Notes: generated by a model not told the origin, from the letters alone. A stretch of DNA of 64,000 nt from Chryseobacterium gleum (GCA_945881835.1 CAMCVP010000001.1:248001-312000), one strand, 5' to 3'. Shown: positions 39,960 through 48,535, counted from the stretch's first letter. Numbers and translations: made by a program.

Positions 39960-40414
39960 AACTGAATTCCTTTTGGAAGGAACGAAGAAATGTCGCCGTT
40001 ATTTTTATAGATCTCACGAAGCACCGTGCTTTGAACATGACAGAGTTCGGGAGCAGTCACAAGTAAGATTGTTTCAATGCCATCTGAAATGGCTTTGTTC
40101 ATATTGGCAATCGTGCTCTCGTATTCGAAGTCAGTACTGTTACGCAATCCGCGAAGCAAATATTTCGCGCCAATCGATTTGCAGAACTCAACGGTTAATC
40201 CCTCGTATGTGGTGACACGAATATTCGCATGACCAGCAAACGTTTTTTCAACGAAGGCCAATCGTTGTTCCAACGAAAACAAATAGTTCTTCGTGGTATT
40301 CACACCTATAGCCACAACCACTTCATCGAACAACGCTGCACCGCGAAGCACAATGTCTTCATGTCCTGTTGTTATCGGGTCGAACGATCCTGGAAATACT
40401 GCGATGCGTTTCAT
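39956..40414 (-). CDS. coaD: Phosphopantetheine adenylyltransferase
   Basis: Catalyses the fourth step of coenzyme A synthesis, joining AMP to 4'-phosphopantetheine. The 152-residue enzyme has the nucleotidyltransferase signature AVFPGSFDPITTGHEDIVLRGAALFDEV. Also present are YLLRGLRNSTDFEYESTIANMNKAI and ELCHVQSTVLREIYKNNGDISSFLP, which are CoaD-specific blocks. It overlaps the next gene by 4 bp on each side (rsmD upstream, the thioredoxin-like gene downstream), indicating an operon. Confidence 0.97.
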   Translation of the reverse strand: MKRIAVFPGSFDPITTGHEDIVLRGAALFDEVVVAIGVNTTKNYLFSLEQRLAFVEKTFAGHANIRVTTYEGLTVEFCKSIGAKYLLRGLRNSTDFEYESTIANMNKAISDGIETILLVTAPELCHVQSTVLREIYKNNGDISSFLPKGIQL

Positions 40415-40953
40415 TTATTTTCTATTTTGAAAAATGAAAAATGCACATGTCCGTAACTGCGTGCTTGCCAAAAATACGGACTGTCTTCGAATTTTATGTC
40501 TTTCCCGTGCTCAATAATCAACAACTGAAGTAGATCACTTTTCTTCTCGAAAATCAATGCAGGCAATTCCTTCAGCCAAGGCAAATCGTAAGGCGGATCA
40601 GCAAATACAACTTGAGGTAAGTCGGTTTGTCTTCCTAAAAAAGTTCGCACATCTGCAGTGAAAATATCCATGGTGTCCGCTTCGAAATCGCGTTTCACCT
40701 GCTGCAAATGTTTGGAATGTTTCGCGCTGCTTTCTACCGCAATGACGCGCTGAACCCCGCGCGAAGCGGCTTCCAGACTAATAGCCCCGGTTCCTGCAAA
40801 GAGATCCCACATCAAGGGAACTTCATCCCATTCCACCAAATGTTGCAACACATTGAATAACGCCTCCTTCGCGAAATCGGTCGTGGGTCTTCCGGTGAAA
40901 GACTTGTCCACCTTAATGGTTCGACCTTTCCATTCGCCGCCAATTATGCGCAT
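40411..40953 (-). CDS. rsmD: 16S rRNA (guanine966-N2)-methyltransferase RsmD
   Basis: Methylates G966 of 16S rRNA in the 30S subunit. The 180-residue enzyme starts MRIIGGEWKGRTIKV and has PTTDFAKEALFNVLQHL, the SAM-binding segment MWDLFAGTGAISLEAASRG, and the catalytic VVFADPPYDL. It overlaps coaD by 4 bp and the DUF3822 gene by 10 bp. The rsmD-coaD neighbourhood is widespread in bacteria. Confidence 0.96.
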   Translation of the reverse strand: MRIIGGEWKGRTIKVDKSFTGRPTTDFAKEALFNVLQHLVEWDEVPLMWDLFAGTGAISLEAASRGVQRVIAVESSAKHSKHLQQVKRDFEADTMDIFTADVRTFLGRQTDLPQVVFADPPYDLPWLKELPALIFEKKSDLLQLLIIEHGKDIKFEDSPYFWQARSYGHVHFSFFKIENK

Positions 40954-41735
40954 AGTAAATGTAATTTCCAGAGGTCGTTCAACGAATTCGCTTGCATGTT
41001 TTCAGAGAACTGAACCTGACGGACATAAGATTCAAAGATGTTTGTGTAGTTCGAATCGAAATGCGTTCCCTGCACAAATACCGGCAAAGAAGCCAAGTCA
41101 ATTCCATATTGAATACATCCGTTAGCCAAGAAGTACAAAATGTCCTCAGCCGTATTCCCGGCGTATTCATTCAACAACACCAAGGCGTTGTTTTTTTCGA
41201 CACACAAATAATGTTTTTCCTTTCCCACCCAAAGGGTAGCCTTCGATTGAACCAAACTCGCATGAGCGCGCTGGCCGGGAAGCAGGAGAGTAGGCAAAGC
41301 CAGAATTTCAACGCCAGCAATGAATCGTTCCAAATTCACAACCGAAGAGTGTGTTGCGAAAACCACAATCACATCTTGCTGTTCGTTGAAACGATAAGCC
41401 AAAAATTCGCTCGGAGAAATTTGAGGAAGGTAATCTTCCAAAGCACTTTCTTCGAACATTGCTTTTGGAATTAAGTTGAATGCCAAGGGCTCTACAGAAA
41501 GAATAGTCTTCTTGAAAACCGCGCTGGGCCAGTGTTTTTGAATCCATGCAACCGATTCAGCAAAAGGAATACTTTCACCAATCGGAAACGATATGTTATG
41601 CGTAAATACGATCGTTCCATCTTCAGGTTGCGCGAAGGCAATGGAAACAAAGAAAGATTCCAGATGCAGCGAGGCATGCAGACGAGCGCTATTTTCTACA
41701 ACAGCCGTCGGAATTTGAAATGTTTCAGTGTTCAT
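40944..41735 (-). CDS. DUF3822 family protein
   Basis: A 263-residue protein recognised as DUF3822, commonly found immediately upstream of rsmD in Bacteroidota. Visible features are LHLESFFVSIAFAQPEDGTIVF near the N-terminus, NEQQDVIVVFATHSSVVNLERFIAGVEILALPTLLL in the middle, and KHYLCVEKNNALVLLNEYAGNTAEDILYFLANGCIQYGID. The alternating strands suggest an actin-like or ribonuclease H-like fold, but no function is known. The 10-bp overlap with rsmD indicates translational coupling. Confidence 0.85.
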   Translation of the reverse strand: MNTETFQIPTAVVENSARLHASLHLESFFVSIAFAQPEDGTIVFTHNISFPIGESIPFAESVAWIQKHWPSAVFKKTILSVEPLAFNLIPKAMFEESALEDYLPQISPSEFLAYRFNEQQDVIVVFATHSSVVNLERFIAGVEILALPTLLLPGQRAHASLVQSKATLWVGKEKHYLCVEKNNALVLLNEYAGNTAEDILYFLANGCIQYGIDLASLPVFVQGTHFDSNYTNIFESYVRQVQFSENMQANSLNDLWKLHLLCA

Positions 41736-41819
41736 CTTGAAAAAATACGCATAATTAATTTCTCCGCTAATTTACATCATTGCGGCGCTTGGTCTTTCTT
41801 TGCAAGCGATAATAAAATC

Positions 41820-43271
41820 ATGAGCCACACTGCATTCGAACATTTACTGCTTGAAAATTTTTCTTTTGCGCCTACAGCAGGACAAAAGAAACTCTTTCAT
41901 GCCTTTGCGCGAATGATGTATTCGCCCAAAGCGCGCTTGGCGCTCATGATTAAAGGATACGCGGGTACAGGTAAGACCACCTGCGTGAAAGCCATGGTAG
42001 ATGCGCTCGCAGAGCATCGCGTGAATGCTGTGTTGCTAGCACCAACCGGAAGAGCGGCAAAGGTCTTGGGAAATTATTCCAACCGAAAGGCGAGCACCAT
42101 TCACAAGGAAATCTATGTGAAGCGCATGGATCGCAGCGGGCGCGTATGGTTCGAGTTGAAGGAAAATGAAAACATAGATACGGTCTATTTTGTCGATGAG
42201 GCTTCCATGATTGGACAAGACACCGTTGTTTTTTCAGAAGATAGTTTCGATGCGGGAAGTTTATTGGACGATTTGCTTTCGCATGTATACAGCGGCGAGC
42301 GTTGCAGGTTGGTCATCATCGGTGACACCGCGCAGCTTCCTCCTGTCGGATGTCCGTTAAGTCCTGCGTTGAATATGGAAGGGCTTCGCGACAGTTATTC
42401 GTTGAACATTGCCGCCATTGAATTGCTTGAAGTCATTCGTCAGAAAGAAGGTTCTGGAATTTTAATCAATGCGACTTCCTTGCGCGAATTAATCGTGAGT
42501 CAAGGAAAAGAATTGCCTCAATTTTCAACCTTGAATTTTCACGACATTCATCGCGTAGACACCGACATGCAGCCGGTTGTGGAAGAGGCGCTTCAGAAAT
42601 ACGGAATTGAAGATTTGGTAATCATTACGCGCTCCAACAAACGCGCGAATTTGTTCAACCAACAAGTGCGTGCGCGTATTTTGTGGAATGAAGAAGAGAT
42701 TAATTCGGGAGATCGAATGATGGTCTTGAAGAACAATTATTTCTGGCTCGATGAAAAGGAATCGAAGGAAGTGGGCTTCATTGCGAACGGAGATATTCTG
42801 AATATCCTGCGCGTAAAATCGTTTGAAGAACGTGGCGCTTTTCGCTTTTGCAAGGCCATTGTGAAAATGGCCGACTATCCTGAAATGCCAGAGATGGAAG
42901 TCATTCTTTTATGCACCACCATTTGGGAAGAATCGGCTCAGTTGTCGAAGGCGAAGATGCAAGAGCTTTGGCAAATTTGTGCACTCGATTATCCTGAAGC
43001 GACCACTGTTGGTCAACTTCGAAAACAACTTCAAAAAGATCCTTACTACAACGCCTTGCATGTGAAGTTCGCTTATGCCATTACGTGTCACAAAGCCCAA
43101 GGTGGACAGTGGCCCTGTGTGTTTGTGGATCAGGGTTATCTAACCGACGAGATGGCCGGATTGGAATTGAATCGTTGGTTTTATACAGCGCTGACACGTG
43201 CGCAGAAAGAAGTTTTTCTTGTAGGATTTCAAGAAAAATTAATTGTGGACGAAGAGCGGAATTTATTTTGA
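41820..43271 (+). CDS. RecD-like ATP-dependent DNA helicase (single-protein form)
   Basis: A 483-residue SF1 helicase. The Walker A motif is MIKGYAGTGKTTCVKAMVDAL (about residue 45), the Walker B is VYFVDEASMIG, and the Q-type region LLAPTGRAAKVLGNYSNRKASTIHKEIY matches RecD2/Dda-type proteins. The C-terminus has VKFAYAITCHKAQGGQWPCVFVDQGY and WFYTALTRAQKEVFLVGF, the UvrD-like C domain. The ORF track extends 96 residues upstream from 41532; that part lies over DUF3822 and is not family-like. It could act in DNA repair or replication restart. It overlaps the convergent TlpA gene by 9 bp. Confidence 0.92.
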   Translation: MSHTAFEHLLLENFSFAPTAGQKKLFHAFARMMYSPKARLALMIKGYAGTGKTTCVKAMVDALAEHRVNAVLLAPTGRAAKVLGNYSNRKASTIHKEIYVKRMDRSGRVWFELKENENIDTVYFVDEASMIGQDTVVFSEDSFDAGSLLDDLLSHVYSGERCRLVIIGDTAQLPPVGCPLSPALNMEGLRDSYSLNIAAIELLEVIRQKEGSGILINATSLRELIVSQGKELPQFSTLNFHDIHRVDTDMQPVVEEALQKYGIEDLVIITRSNKRANLFNQQVRARILWNEEEINSGDRMMVLKNNYFWLDEKESKEVGFIANGDILNILRVKSFEERGAFRFCKAIVKMADYPEMPEMEVILLCTTIWEESAQLSKAKMQELWQICALDYPEATTVGQLRKQLQKDPYYNALHVKFAYAITCHKAQGGQWPCVFVDQGYLTDEMAGLELNRWFYTALTRAQKEVFLVGFQEKLIVDEERNLF

Positions 43272-44576
43272 AAGTTTGAAGAACATTTCAATCTCTTCCG
43301 GAGATTTCGGTTTCGCAACAATGCGCATGTTCTTGTCTAGAATGAAGAAAGCAGGGGTCTTCGTAATGCGATAGTCTTTTGCTCCTTTTGAATCCCAACC
43401 TTTCATTCCGCATAAATTGGTAAAGGTGAATTCTCTTTCGGTTACCGCTTGTTTCCAAGCGTTGGCATCGTTGTCTACCGAGTATCCCACGAATGCGATT
43501 TTCTTTCCTGCGTAATCCTTACTCAACTTCGCAATCTTCGGTGCTTCTGTTTTACAGTGACTGCACCAACTGCTCCAGAAAATGAGAAGGGTATATTGAT
43601 TCGCAGCACAAGTCTTCTTTAAATCGAATGCAACGTTGTTTAAGTCGTTGCCCGTAATATTCGGAGGAGTCTTTCCAACGCTTACGCGTTCAATGCTTTC
43701 AGCGTTTCGCTTAATTACATTCGAGAAGTTGTCGTCACCGCAAGACTCTTCGTTAATGAAATTGTCCATGAGGTAAAGCGTAATGTTTTCCATTCCGCTT
43801 TCATAAAATCCAGTGAGCATTTCATTCAACACAAATTCATACACGCGATCGTTAACGTGTGCTTTTTCAGTAATGAGACCAATGCAATCGATGAAACCGC
43901 TTTCGGTTCCTTTGCTAAATTGTCTCATGAAATTTTGAATGCGATCGTTTAAAACGGTTGAATGAAGTACGCGCGCGTCGCTGAAATTCAGATTGTCCCA
44001 ATAATGTGCTTTTTCTTTTGAAGGTTCTCGCTTCCAGTCGATGAGTTGCGAAACGAACGAAGTTTTAATCGACTGTTTGTCGCGCTGCATACATTCCAGC
44101 TGGTAAGCATTGAATGAAGCTTCAAGATCTGTCAACTCTTTTTCTGCAGTTGAATCTTTGTCTTTTTTCCAACGAATGTTCAACGACTTCTTTTTAGCGT
44201 TGAATTCGTTTTCTTTCTTCACATATTCATTCCAAAGAAGGTTCCTATTTCCTTTCGTGCATGCAATACCGCTGTCCCAGCGCGCACCTTGAATGGTGAA
44301 GTTTGATTCAAGTTCTGCGTGATCAACAGCAATGATTGCCATGTTGGAAGGGGTGAGGCCAAGGGCGTAAAGTCCTTCTCCGTAGGCGCCTTTGAATTGA
44401 AAACTGTTGTTGGTTATCGTGGTAGAATCGGCCACATCTAGCGTGCGTCCCGTGGTTTTCCACAAGCGAATCGCTGTCCCGTTAGGGTAGGTGGCTGTTC
44501 CAGAAATAACGTGAGATTGCGCAAAGGCCGCAACGCTGCATAGGAGTAGTGAAAGGGCGAATAGTTTTTTTCTCAT
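43263..44576 (-). CDS. TlpA-family thiol:disulfide protein with N-terminal DUF4369-like region
   Basis: A 437-residue exported protein with a signal peptide (MRKKLFALSLLLCSVAAFAQ). Residues about 22-100 form a beta-rich DUF4369-like domain (SGTATYPNGTAIRLWKTTGRTLDVADS). A helical middle follows. The C-terminal thioredoxin fold starts at about residue 300 (IFWSSWCSHCKTEAPKIAKLS). The active motif is CSHC; KTPAFFILD carries the cis-proline region. It is likely a periplasmic disulfide reductase. Unlike the related protein at 38.5 kb, its redox motif is intact. Confidence 0.9.
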   Translation of the reverse strand: MRKKLFALSLLLCSVAAFAQSHVISGTATYPNGTAIRLWKTTGRTLDVADSTTITNNSFQFKGAYGEGLYALGLTPSNMAIIAVDHAELESNFTIQGARWDSGIACTKGNRNLLWNEYVKKENEFNAKKKSLNIRWKKDKDSTAEKELTDLEASFNAYQLECMQRDKQSIKTSFVSQLIDWKREPSKEKAHYWDNLNFSDARVLHSTVLNDRIQNFMRQFSKGTESGFIDCIGLITEKAHVNDRVYEFVLNEMLTGFYESGMENITLYLMDNFINEESCGDDNFSNVIKRNAESIERVSVGKTPPNITGNDLNNVAFDLKKTCAANQYTLLIFWSSWCSHCKTEAPKIAKLSKDYAGKKIAFVGYSVDNDANAWKQAVTEREFTFTNLCGMKGWDSKGAKDYRITKTPAFFILDKNMRIVAKPKSPEEIEMFFKLSK

Positions 44577-44628
44577 CTTGAAATTTCTAAAACAAAAATA
44601 ACACCAACTTTAATAGCTTTGTTCGGAT

Positions 44629-45153
44629 ATGCGCGAATCTATTCTTTTAAAGTACGATGTGGCTACAGAAGAGGAACTGGAAGAGTTCCTTTACAACGCT
44701 GCCTTTGAAGAGGCGAAGCTCTTTCGTTCGCGCATGGGTGTGCGTCTTTTGCGAAGGAAGCATCTGAAGAAAATTGAAGAATGGTCTGCCGATATTACCC
44801 TCGGATTGAATGTGGAAGAGGTTAAGTTGTCTCAGGCAAAGTGGGTTGAAGGAAATTCGTGGTTGGAAAATGTACGTGCTTTAGAAGCAGCGATTAGTCT
44901 TGGATTCAGACAGGTCTTTCAGGCGAGCGGGGTGTATGAGATGCATTATGCGTTGGAAGGGTTGGAGCGAGCCGTAACCGATTGGGAAGATTTTTTGTTG
45001 AAGTCGGATGTGGAGTTGTTGGAAGAACCGGTTCACTCCAAAGAAGAATTGCCAACCGCGGAAGCCATTCAGTTTTTGTTGAAGGGGGAAGAAGCGAATG
45101 CCATATCCTTGTTGCGAAAGGAAAAGACGCGTTTGAGCGCATTCATTAAATAA
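44629..45153 (+). CDS. Hypothetical protein, helical
   Basis: A 174-residue protein with no signal peptide or membrane segment. It is leucine- and glutamate-rich and probably all-helical (VATEEELEEFLYNAAFEEAKLFRSRMGVRLLRRKHLKKIEEWSADITLGL). The family was not recognised. The -7-like TAGCTTTG at 44614-44621 supports a real promoter just upstream. It is followed 43 bp later by the RND transporter on the same strand. Codon use looks like its neighbours. No function is proposed. Confidence 0.7.
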   Translation: MRESILLKYDVATEEELEEFLYNAAFEEAKLFRSRMGVRLLRRKHLKKIEEWSADITLGLNVEEVKLSQAKWVEGNSWLENVRALEAAISLGFRQVFQASGVYEMHYALEGLERAVTDWEDFLLKSDVELLEEPVHSKEELPTAEAIQFLLKGEEANAISLLRKEKTRLSAFIK

Positions 45154-45196
45154 TCACGAATTGAAAACCTTTTCGAAGTAAGATTGTTGGAAGAGT

Positions 45197-47464
45197 ATGA
45201 AAATGTCTGACGTTCGAATTTCTTGGCTTTCCATCGCATTCATTGCGTTAGGAACCATGACTTCCATTTACTTGATTTCGCAGTTGAAGTTTGATTATGA
45301 TTTTGAAGACTTCTTCCCGAAGAACGATCCTGAAACCGAATATTTCTTAGAGTTCCGAAAGTCATTCGAAACAGACAACGACTTCTTCATTGTGGCTCTA
45401 GAAAACGACGGAAGCATTTTCGATTCAACGTTTCTTTCTCACGTCGACTCACTTACCAAGAAGTTACAAGCGTTGCCGAATGTTGAAGAATGTGTGGGTC
45501 CAACTTCGATAATGACTTACGCAGCAGATCCCTTGTTCGGCGGGGTGTTCGAAACACCGTTGCTTTCTGCGAATTCAGCTCAATCCTTCAAACAAGATTC
45601 TGTGACCATTTGGAATTCACCTTCTTATGTGGGTGTTTTCTTCGGCACAAACGGAAAATCTGTGGCCATTAACATGAAGCATACGCAAATGTTAAGCAAG
45701 GAAAAGTGCGACGAACTTTCAAAGAATATTCAAGAAGAAGTCAATAAATTTCAATTCAAAAAATCGCACGTCATTGGCCGTGCATTAGGCCAGACGCTGT
45801 ATGTAGAGCTCATGATTAAAGAATTGGCGCTCTTCATTTCAATCAGTTTAGTCCTTACCACCATCTTCTTGTTCATCGCTTTCCGAAGCGGATGGGGAAT
45901 CATTATTCCAACAACGGTTGTGCTGTTAAGCATTATCTGGACGCTCGGATTCTTGAAGATCATGGGCAAAGATTTAGATCTAATGCTCACCGTCTTGCCT
46001 ACGATTCTTTTTGTAGTTGGAATGAGCGACTCGGTGCACGTCCTCACGAAATACATGCAAGAACTTCGAAAAGGGAAGGAGAAGATTGAAGCCATTCGCT
46101 ATGCGTTCAAGAGCATTCGCTTGGCTACTTTTTTGACTGCGTTAACGACGGCTATTGGATTTTTCACTTTGGTGTTTTCCAACATTCAACCCATTTCTGA
46201 TTTTGGAATATACACTGCCGTTGGAGTACTCTTGGCCTATGGACTAACGTACACGCTACTTCCAGCCATATTGATTTTAGGCAAGCCGAAGCGCATGAAC
46301 GACTTCGCTATGTCGGATGATTTCTGGACTTCGAAATTGCACAACAGTTTTATTTGGATACTTCGAAACCGTAAGAAGATTTGGATTGCCGGAGTTGTCC
46401 TTTTAGGATTAAGCGCTTGGGGTGTTTCTACCATTGTGGTAGACAACAAGATGTTGGAAGACTTGAAAGACGACCACGTGTTGAAGCAAGAATTTTCTTT
46501 TATGGAAAAGGAATTCGCAGGTTGTCGTCCGTTTGAATTAGGCATTGTCATGCAGAACGATTCTGCCATTCAATCGGTGAAGGTGTTGAAGCAATTGGAT
46601 ACGCTGGAATCTTATTTACGCAATGAATACGGAGTAGGAGCCATGCTAGGCTATGCGCAGTTGGTAAAGGAAGCGAACAAGACATTGAATTTCGGAATGG
46701 AAGAGTATTATGTCATTCCAGACAGTCTGAAAGAGATCAGAGCCATTGAAGAATTGTTGCAGCAAGGACCAATAGCGCGCGCAACAGGAATGGCGTATAA
46801 CGATAGCACTCGGACGCTTCGCATTAGCGGAAAGGTTGGAGATATAGGAAGATTACATTTCGATTCGTGCAATCAAAAACTACTTGTGTTCATGGATCAG
46901 AATTGTCCCGATTTATCGAATCGGAAAATTACGGGAACAGCGCATTTGATCGACGTTAACAACCGCAGTTTAATAGAGAACACGGTTTGGGATTTGCTCA
47001 TCAGTGTCTTAGTTATTGGAATCATCATGGGCATCGTTTACAAGTCTTGGCGCATGATCCCGCTGACCATTCTTCCGAATTTACTTCCGTTGTTGATTGT
47101 CGCCGGAATCATGGGCTTCACGGGCATTCCGTTGAAGGTGAGTACGAGCATTATTTTCAACATCGCTTTCGGAATCGCGGTAGACGACACAATCCATTTC
47201 TTAGCGCGTGTCCGCAGTTTATTGGGTGAAGGGCTCAGCGTTCATTACGCCGTTAAGCGCACCTTCCTCACAACAGGAAAAGCCATGATTGTCACCACAC
47301 TCATCCTCAGCGGCGGTTTCCTCACCTTAATCTTCAGCGACTTCTTAGGAACGCATTACATCGGCTTATTGGTGAGTCTCACGCTCTTCATAGCCTTGTT
47401 TGCTGAGCTGTTGTTTTCTCCTTTGATTGTGATGGCTTTTTATAGGAAAGGGAAGAGACGTTAA
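45197..47464 (+). CDS. RND-superfamily (MMPL-type) membrane transporter
   Basis: A 755-residue membrane protein with the RND pseudo-repeat. One helix and a large periplasmic loop are followed by five clustered helices (LFISISLVLTTIFLFIAF; ILFVVGMSDSVHVLTKYMQELRKGKEKIEAIRYAFKSI), and this is then repeated (LLISVLVIGIIMGIVYKSW; IAFGIAVDDTIHFLARVRSLLGEG). The GMSDSVH and GIAVDDTIH segments are the proton-relay region, and the sterol-sensing-domain-like look fits the MMPL/HpnN type that moves lipids or hopanoids. The substrate is unknown. A GAAT-spaced mini-hairpin array begins 6 bp after the stop. Confidence 0.9.
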   Translation: MKMSDVRISWLSIAFIALGTMTSIYLISQLKFDYDFEDFFPKNDPETEYFLEFRKSFETDNDFFIVALENDGSIFDSTFLSHVDSLTKKLQALPNVEECVGPTSIMTYAADPLFGGVFETPLLSANSAQSFKQDSVTIWNSPSYVGVFFGTNGKSVAINMKHTQMLSKEKCDELSKNIQEEVNKFQFKKSHVIGRALGQTLYVELMIKELALFISISLVLTTIFLFIAFRSGWGIIIPTTVVLLSIIWTLGFLKIMGKDLDLMLTVLPTILFVVGMSDSVHVLTKYMQELRKGKEKIEAIRYAFKSIRLATFLTALTTAIGFFTLVFSNIQPISDFGIYTAVGVLLAYGLTYTLLPAILILGKPKRMNDFAMSDDFWTSKLHNSFIWILRNRKKIWIAGVVLLGLSAWGVSTIVVDNKMLEDLKDDHVLKQEFSFMEKEFAGCRPFELGIVMQNDSAIQSVKVLKQLDTLESYLRNEYGVGAMLGYAQLVKEANKTLNFGMEEYYVIPDSLKEIRAIEELLQQGPIARATGMAYNDSTRTLRISGKVGDIGRLHFDSCNQKLLVFMDQNCPDLSNRKITGTAHLIDVNNRSLIENTVWDLLISVLVIGIIMGIVYKSWRMIPLTILPNLLPLLIVAGIMGFTGIPLKVSTSIIFNIAFGIAVDDTIHFLARVRSLLGEGLSVHYAVKRTFLTTGKAMIVTTLILSGGFLTLIFSDFLGTHYIGLLVSLTLFIALFAELLFSPLIVMAFYRKGKRR

Positions 47465-47469
47465 GAGAA

Positions 47470-47521
47470 GAATGTCTTTTAGACGAATGCCTTCGGCGAA
47501 TGCTTCGCGAATGTCTTCGAC
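47470..47521. repeat. Mini-hairpin array 4 (4 units, GAAT spacers)
   Basis: Four tiny hairpins, each preceded by GAAT: GTCT-TTT-AGAC, GCC-TTC-GGC, GC-TTC-GC and GTC-TTC-GAC. As in the other arrays, the loop is 3 nt, the spacer constant and the stem variable but self-complementary. It lies directly behind the RND gene. Confidence 0.88.
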
Positions 47522-47537
47522 TCTCATTAACTTAGAT

Positions 47538-47651
47538 ACTCATTCTCATTCTACTACTGATTCTGTTTCTATAAAGTTTCTCCTACTGTTTCATTTCTTC
47601 ATTCTCTTTCTTTAAAATAGAATCAGAATGAGGAGGACAATGAGAATGAGT
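47538..47651. repeat. CATTCT/AGAATG inverted repeat downstream of the TA pair
   Basis: ACTCATTCTCATT (47538-47550) and its exact complement AATGAGAATGAGT (47639-47651) bracket pyrimidine-rich DNA with more CATTCT-like words. A similar pair lies on the other side of the toxin-antitoxin genes. Confidence 0.8.
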
Positions 47652-47655
47652 CGAA

Positions 47656-47955
47656 TTAGAATAGGATGTTTACTTCCAGTCGTGCATTAAACCCACGCTC
47701 AACTATTTTTTGAAGTGTTGAAATTCTTGCTTCTTTGAGGTTGTTCTCAATTTTCGAGATGTAAGATTTCGTGGTTCCAACTTTAATGGCCAGTTCTTCT
47801 TGTGTCATTCCTAAATGTTGCCTTGTTTGCTGAATGAGAACACCTGATTTGAATAACTCATATCCAGCATCAAGGTCATCACGTTTTTTGGTTCCTTTTT
47901 TACCAAAGTGTTTTTCTTTGATTTCACTTAGGGTTTGTGTGTTTTTCGGTTTCAT
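47656..47955 (-). CDS. higA: Antitoxin, XRE/HigA-like
   Basis: A 99-residue protein with a helix-turn-helix of the XRE type in the C-terminal half: TRQHLGMTQEELAIKVGTTKSYISKIENNLKEARISTLQKIVE. It should neutralise the adjacent toxin and repress the operon. The order toxin-then-antitoxin is the HigBA arrangement. The reading frames overlap by 32 bp, so translation is coupled. The short N-terminus (NTQTLSEIKEKHFGKKGTKKRDDLDAGYELF) is a typical antitoxin leader. The symbol is by analogy with HigA; another RelE/ParE-type antitoxin name would fit as well. Confidence 0.88.
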   Translation of the reverse strand: MKPKNTQTLSEIKEKHFGKKGTKKRDDLDAGYELFKSGVLIQQTRQHLGMTQEELAIKVGTTKSYISKIENNLKEARISTLQKIVERGFNARLEVNILF

Positions 47956-48286
47956 AATCTTCCTTTATTCTTAATGCCAATTGTAATTCTTTAATCGGTG
48001 TTTTTTGCGTTTTCTTGTAGAATCCTGTTGTTGCAACAATGAGTTTTTCCTTTTCAAAGAAGCAAAAGATTCGATAGTTGTTCTTTCCTTGCTGAACCCT
48101 TATTTCATACAATCCTTTCGTGTTTTCAAGGTGCTTGAGATAAATCTCTGGTACCATTTCAAGGTCTTCAATGAGTTCTATGGTCCAAATAATTTTCTTT
48201 TGAACCTTTATGCTTTGAGCAACAAGAAAGTCATCGAAATAGGATTTATAGAAAATTACTTTTCTGAATTTTTTACTTTGTTTCAT
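47924..48286 (-). CDS. higB: Toxin, RelE/ParE (HigB-like, Gp49-related)
   Basis: A 120-residue toxin of the phage Gp49/HigB-like RelE superfamily. Diagnostic parts are VIFYKSYFDDFLVAQSIKVQKKIIWTIELIEDLEMVPEIYLKHLENTKGLYEIRVQQGKNNYRIFCFFEKEKLIVATTGFYKKTQKTPIKELQLALRIKEDYE. The LYEIRV-YRIF-GFYKKTQKTP progression is the usual RelE-fold core with the KKT…P C-terminal segment. Ribosome-dependent mRNA cleavage is the likely action (known for HigB). The start sits just after a canonical promoter, giving a possible leaderless mRNA. The 38-nt shared element lies about 90 bp upstream. Confidence 0.9.
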   Translation of the reverse strand: MKQSKKFRKVIFYKSYFDDFLVAQSIKVQKKIIWTIELIEDLEMVPEIYLKHLENTKGLYEIRVQQGKNNYRIFCFFEKEKLIVATTGFYKKTQKTPIKELQLALRIKEDYETEKHTNPK

Positions 48287-48287
48287 A

Positions 48288-48317
48288 CAAACTTAATCAA
48301 GTTTCACTTTAGTGCAA
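48288..48317 (-). promoter_or_regulatory. Promoter of the higBA-like operon, abutting the start codon
   Basis: On the minus strand: TTG (48315-48317), 19 bp, TAAGTTTG (48288-48295), then T and the ATG. The predicted transcription start falls on the start codon. Confidence 0.7.
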
Positions 48318-48375
48318 CATTTTATTTTAATGTTGTTTTTTGTTCAAGCAAAATTCATCCAAGTATTTCAGATTG

Positions 48376-48413
48376 ACACCAACTTTTATGTGCAGGTTAT
48401 ATGCTGTTTATTC
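48376..48413. repeat. 38-nt element, copy B (shared with 20082-20119)
   Basis: On the minus strand it begins GAATAAACAGCATATAACC. It matches copy A at 36 of 38 positions and has the same orientation relative to the downstream gene, here the toxin gene about 90 bp away. Confidence 0.88.
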
Positions 48414-48443
48414 GTGAGACAGGAATTTCATTCTATCTAGGGA

Positions 48444-48532
48444 ACACTCATTCTGTTTGTCATTCTCTTTCTCATTCTAAAATCAAGAAAGAGAAACAGA
48501 ATGAGAATGAGAATCGGAAGGAGAATGAGTGT
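48444..48532. repeat. CATTCT/AGAATG inverted repeat upstream of the TA pair
   Basis: ACACTCATTCT (48444-48454) and its exact complement AGAATGAGTGT (48522-48532) form the outer arms. Inside are further CATTCT words on the left and AGAATG words on the right, meeting around TCTCTTTCT / AGAAAGAGA. A long imperfect hairpin is possible. Confidence 0.8.
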
Positions 48533-48535
48533 AAT

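Noticed and set aside
40992-41474. 160-aa plus-strand ORF opposite DUF3822
   Set aside because: No recognisable motif, and the DUF3822 frame is supported by its overlap with rsmD.
41532-41819. 96-residue N-terminal extension of the RecD-like helicase
   Set aside because: It overlaps DUF3822 on the other strand, is not helicase-like, and the ATG at 41820 lies in the intergenic region with a natural protein start.
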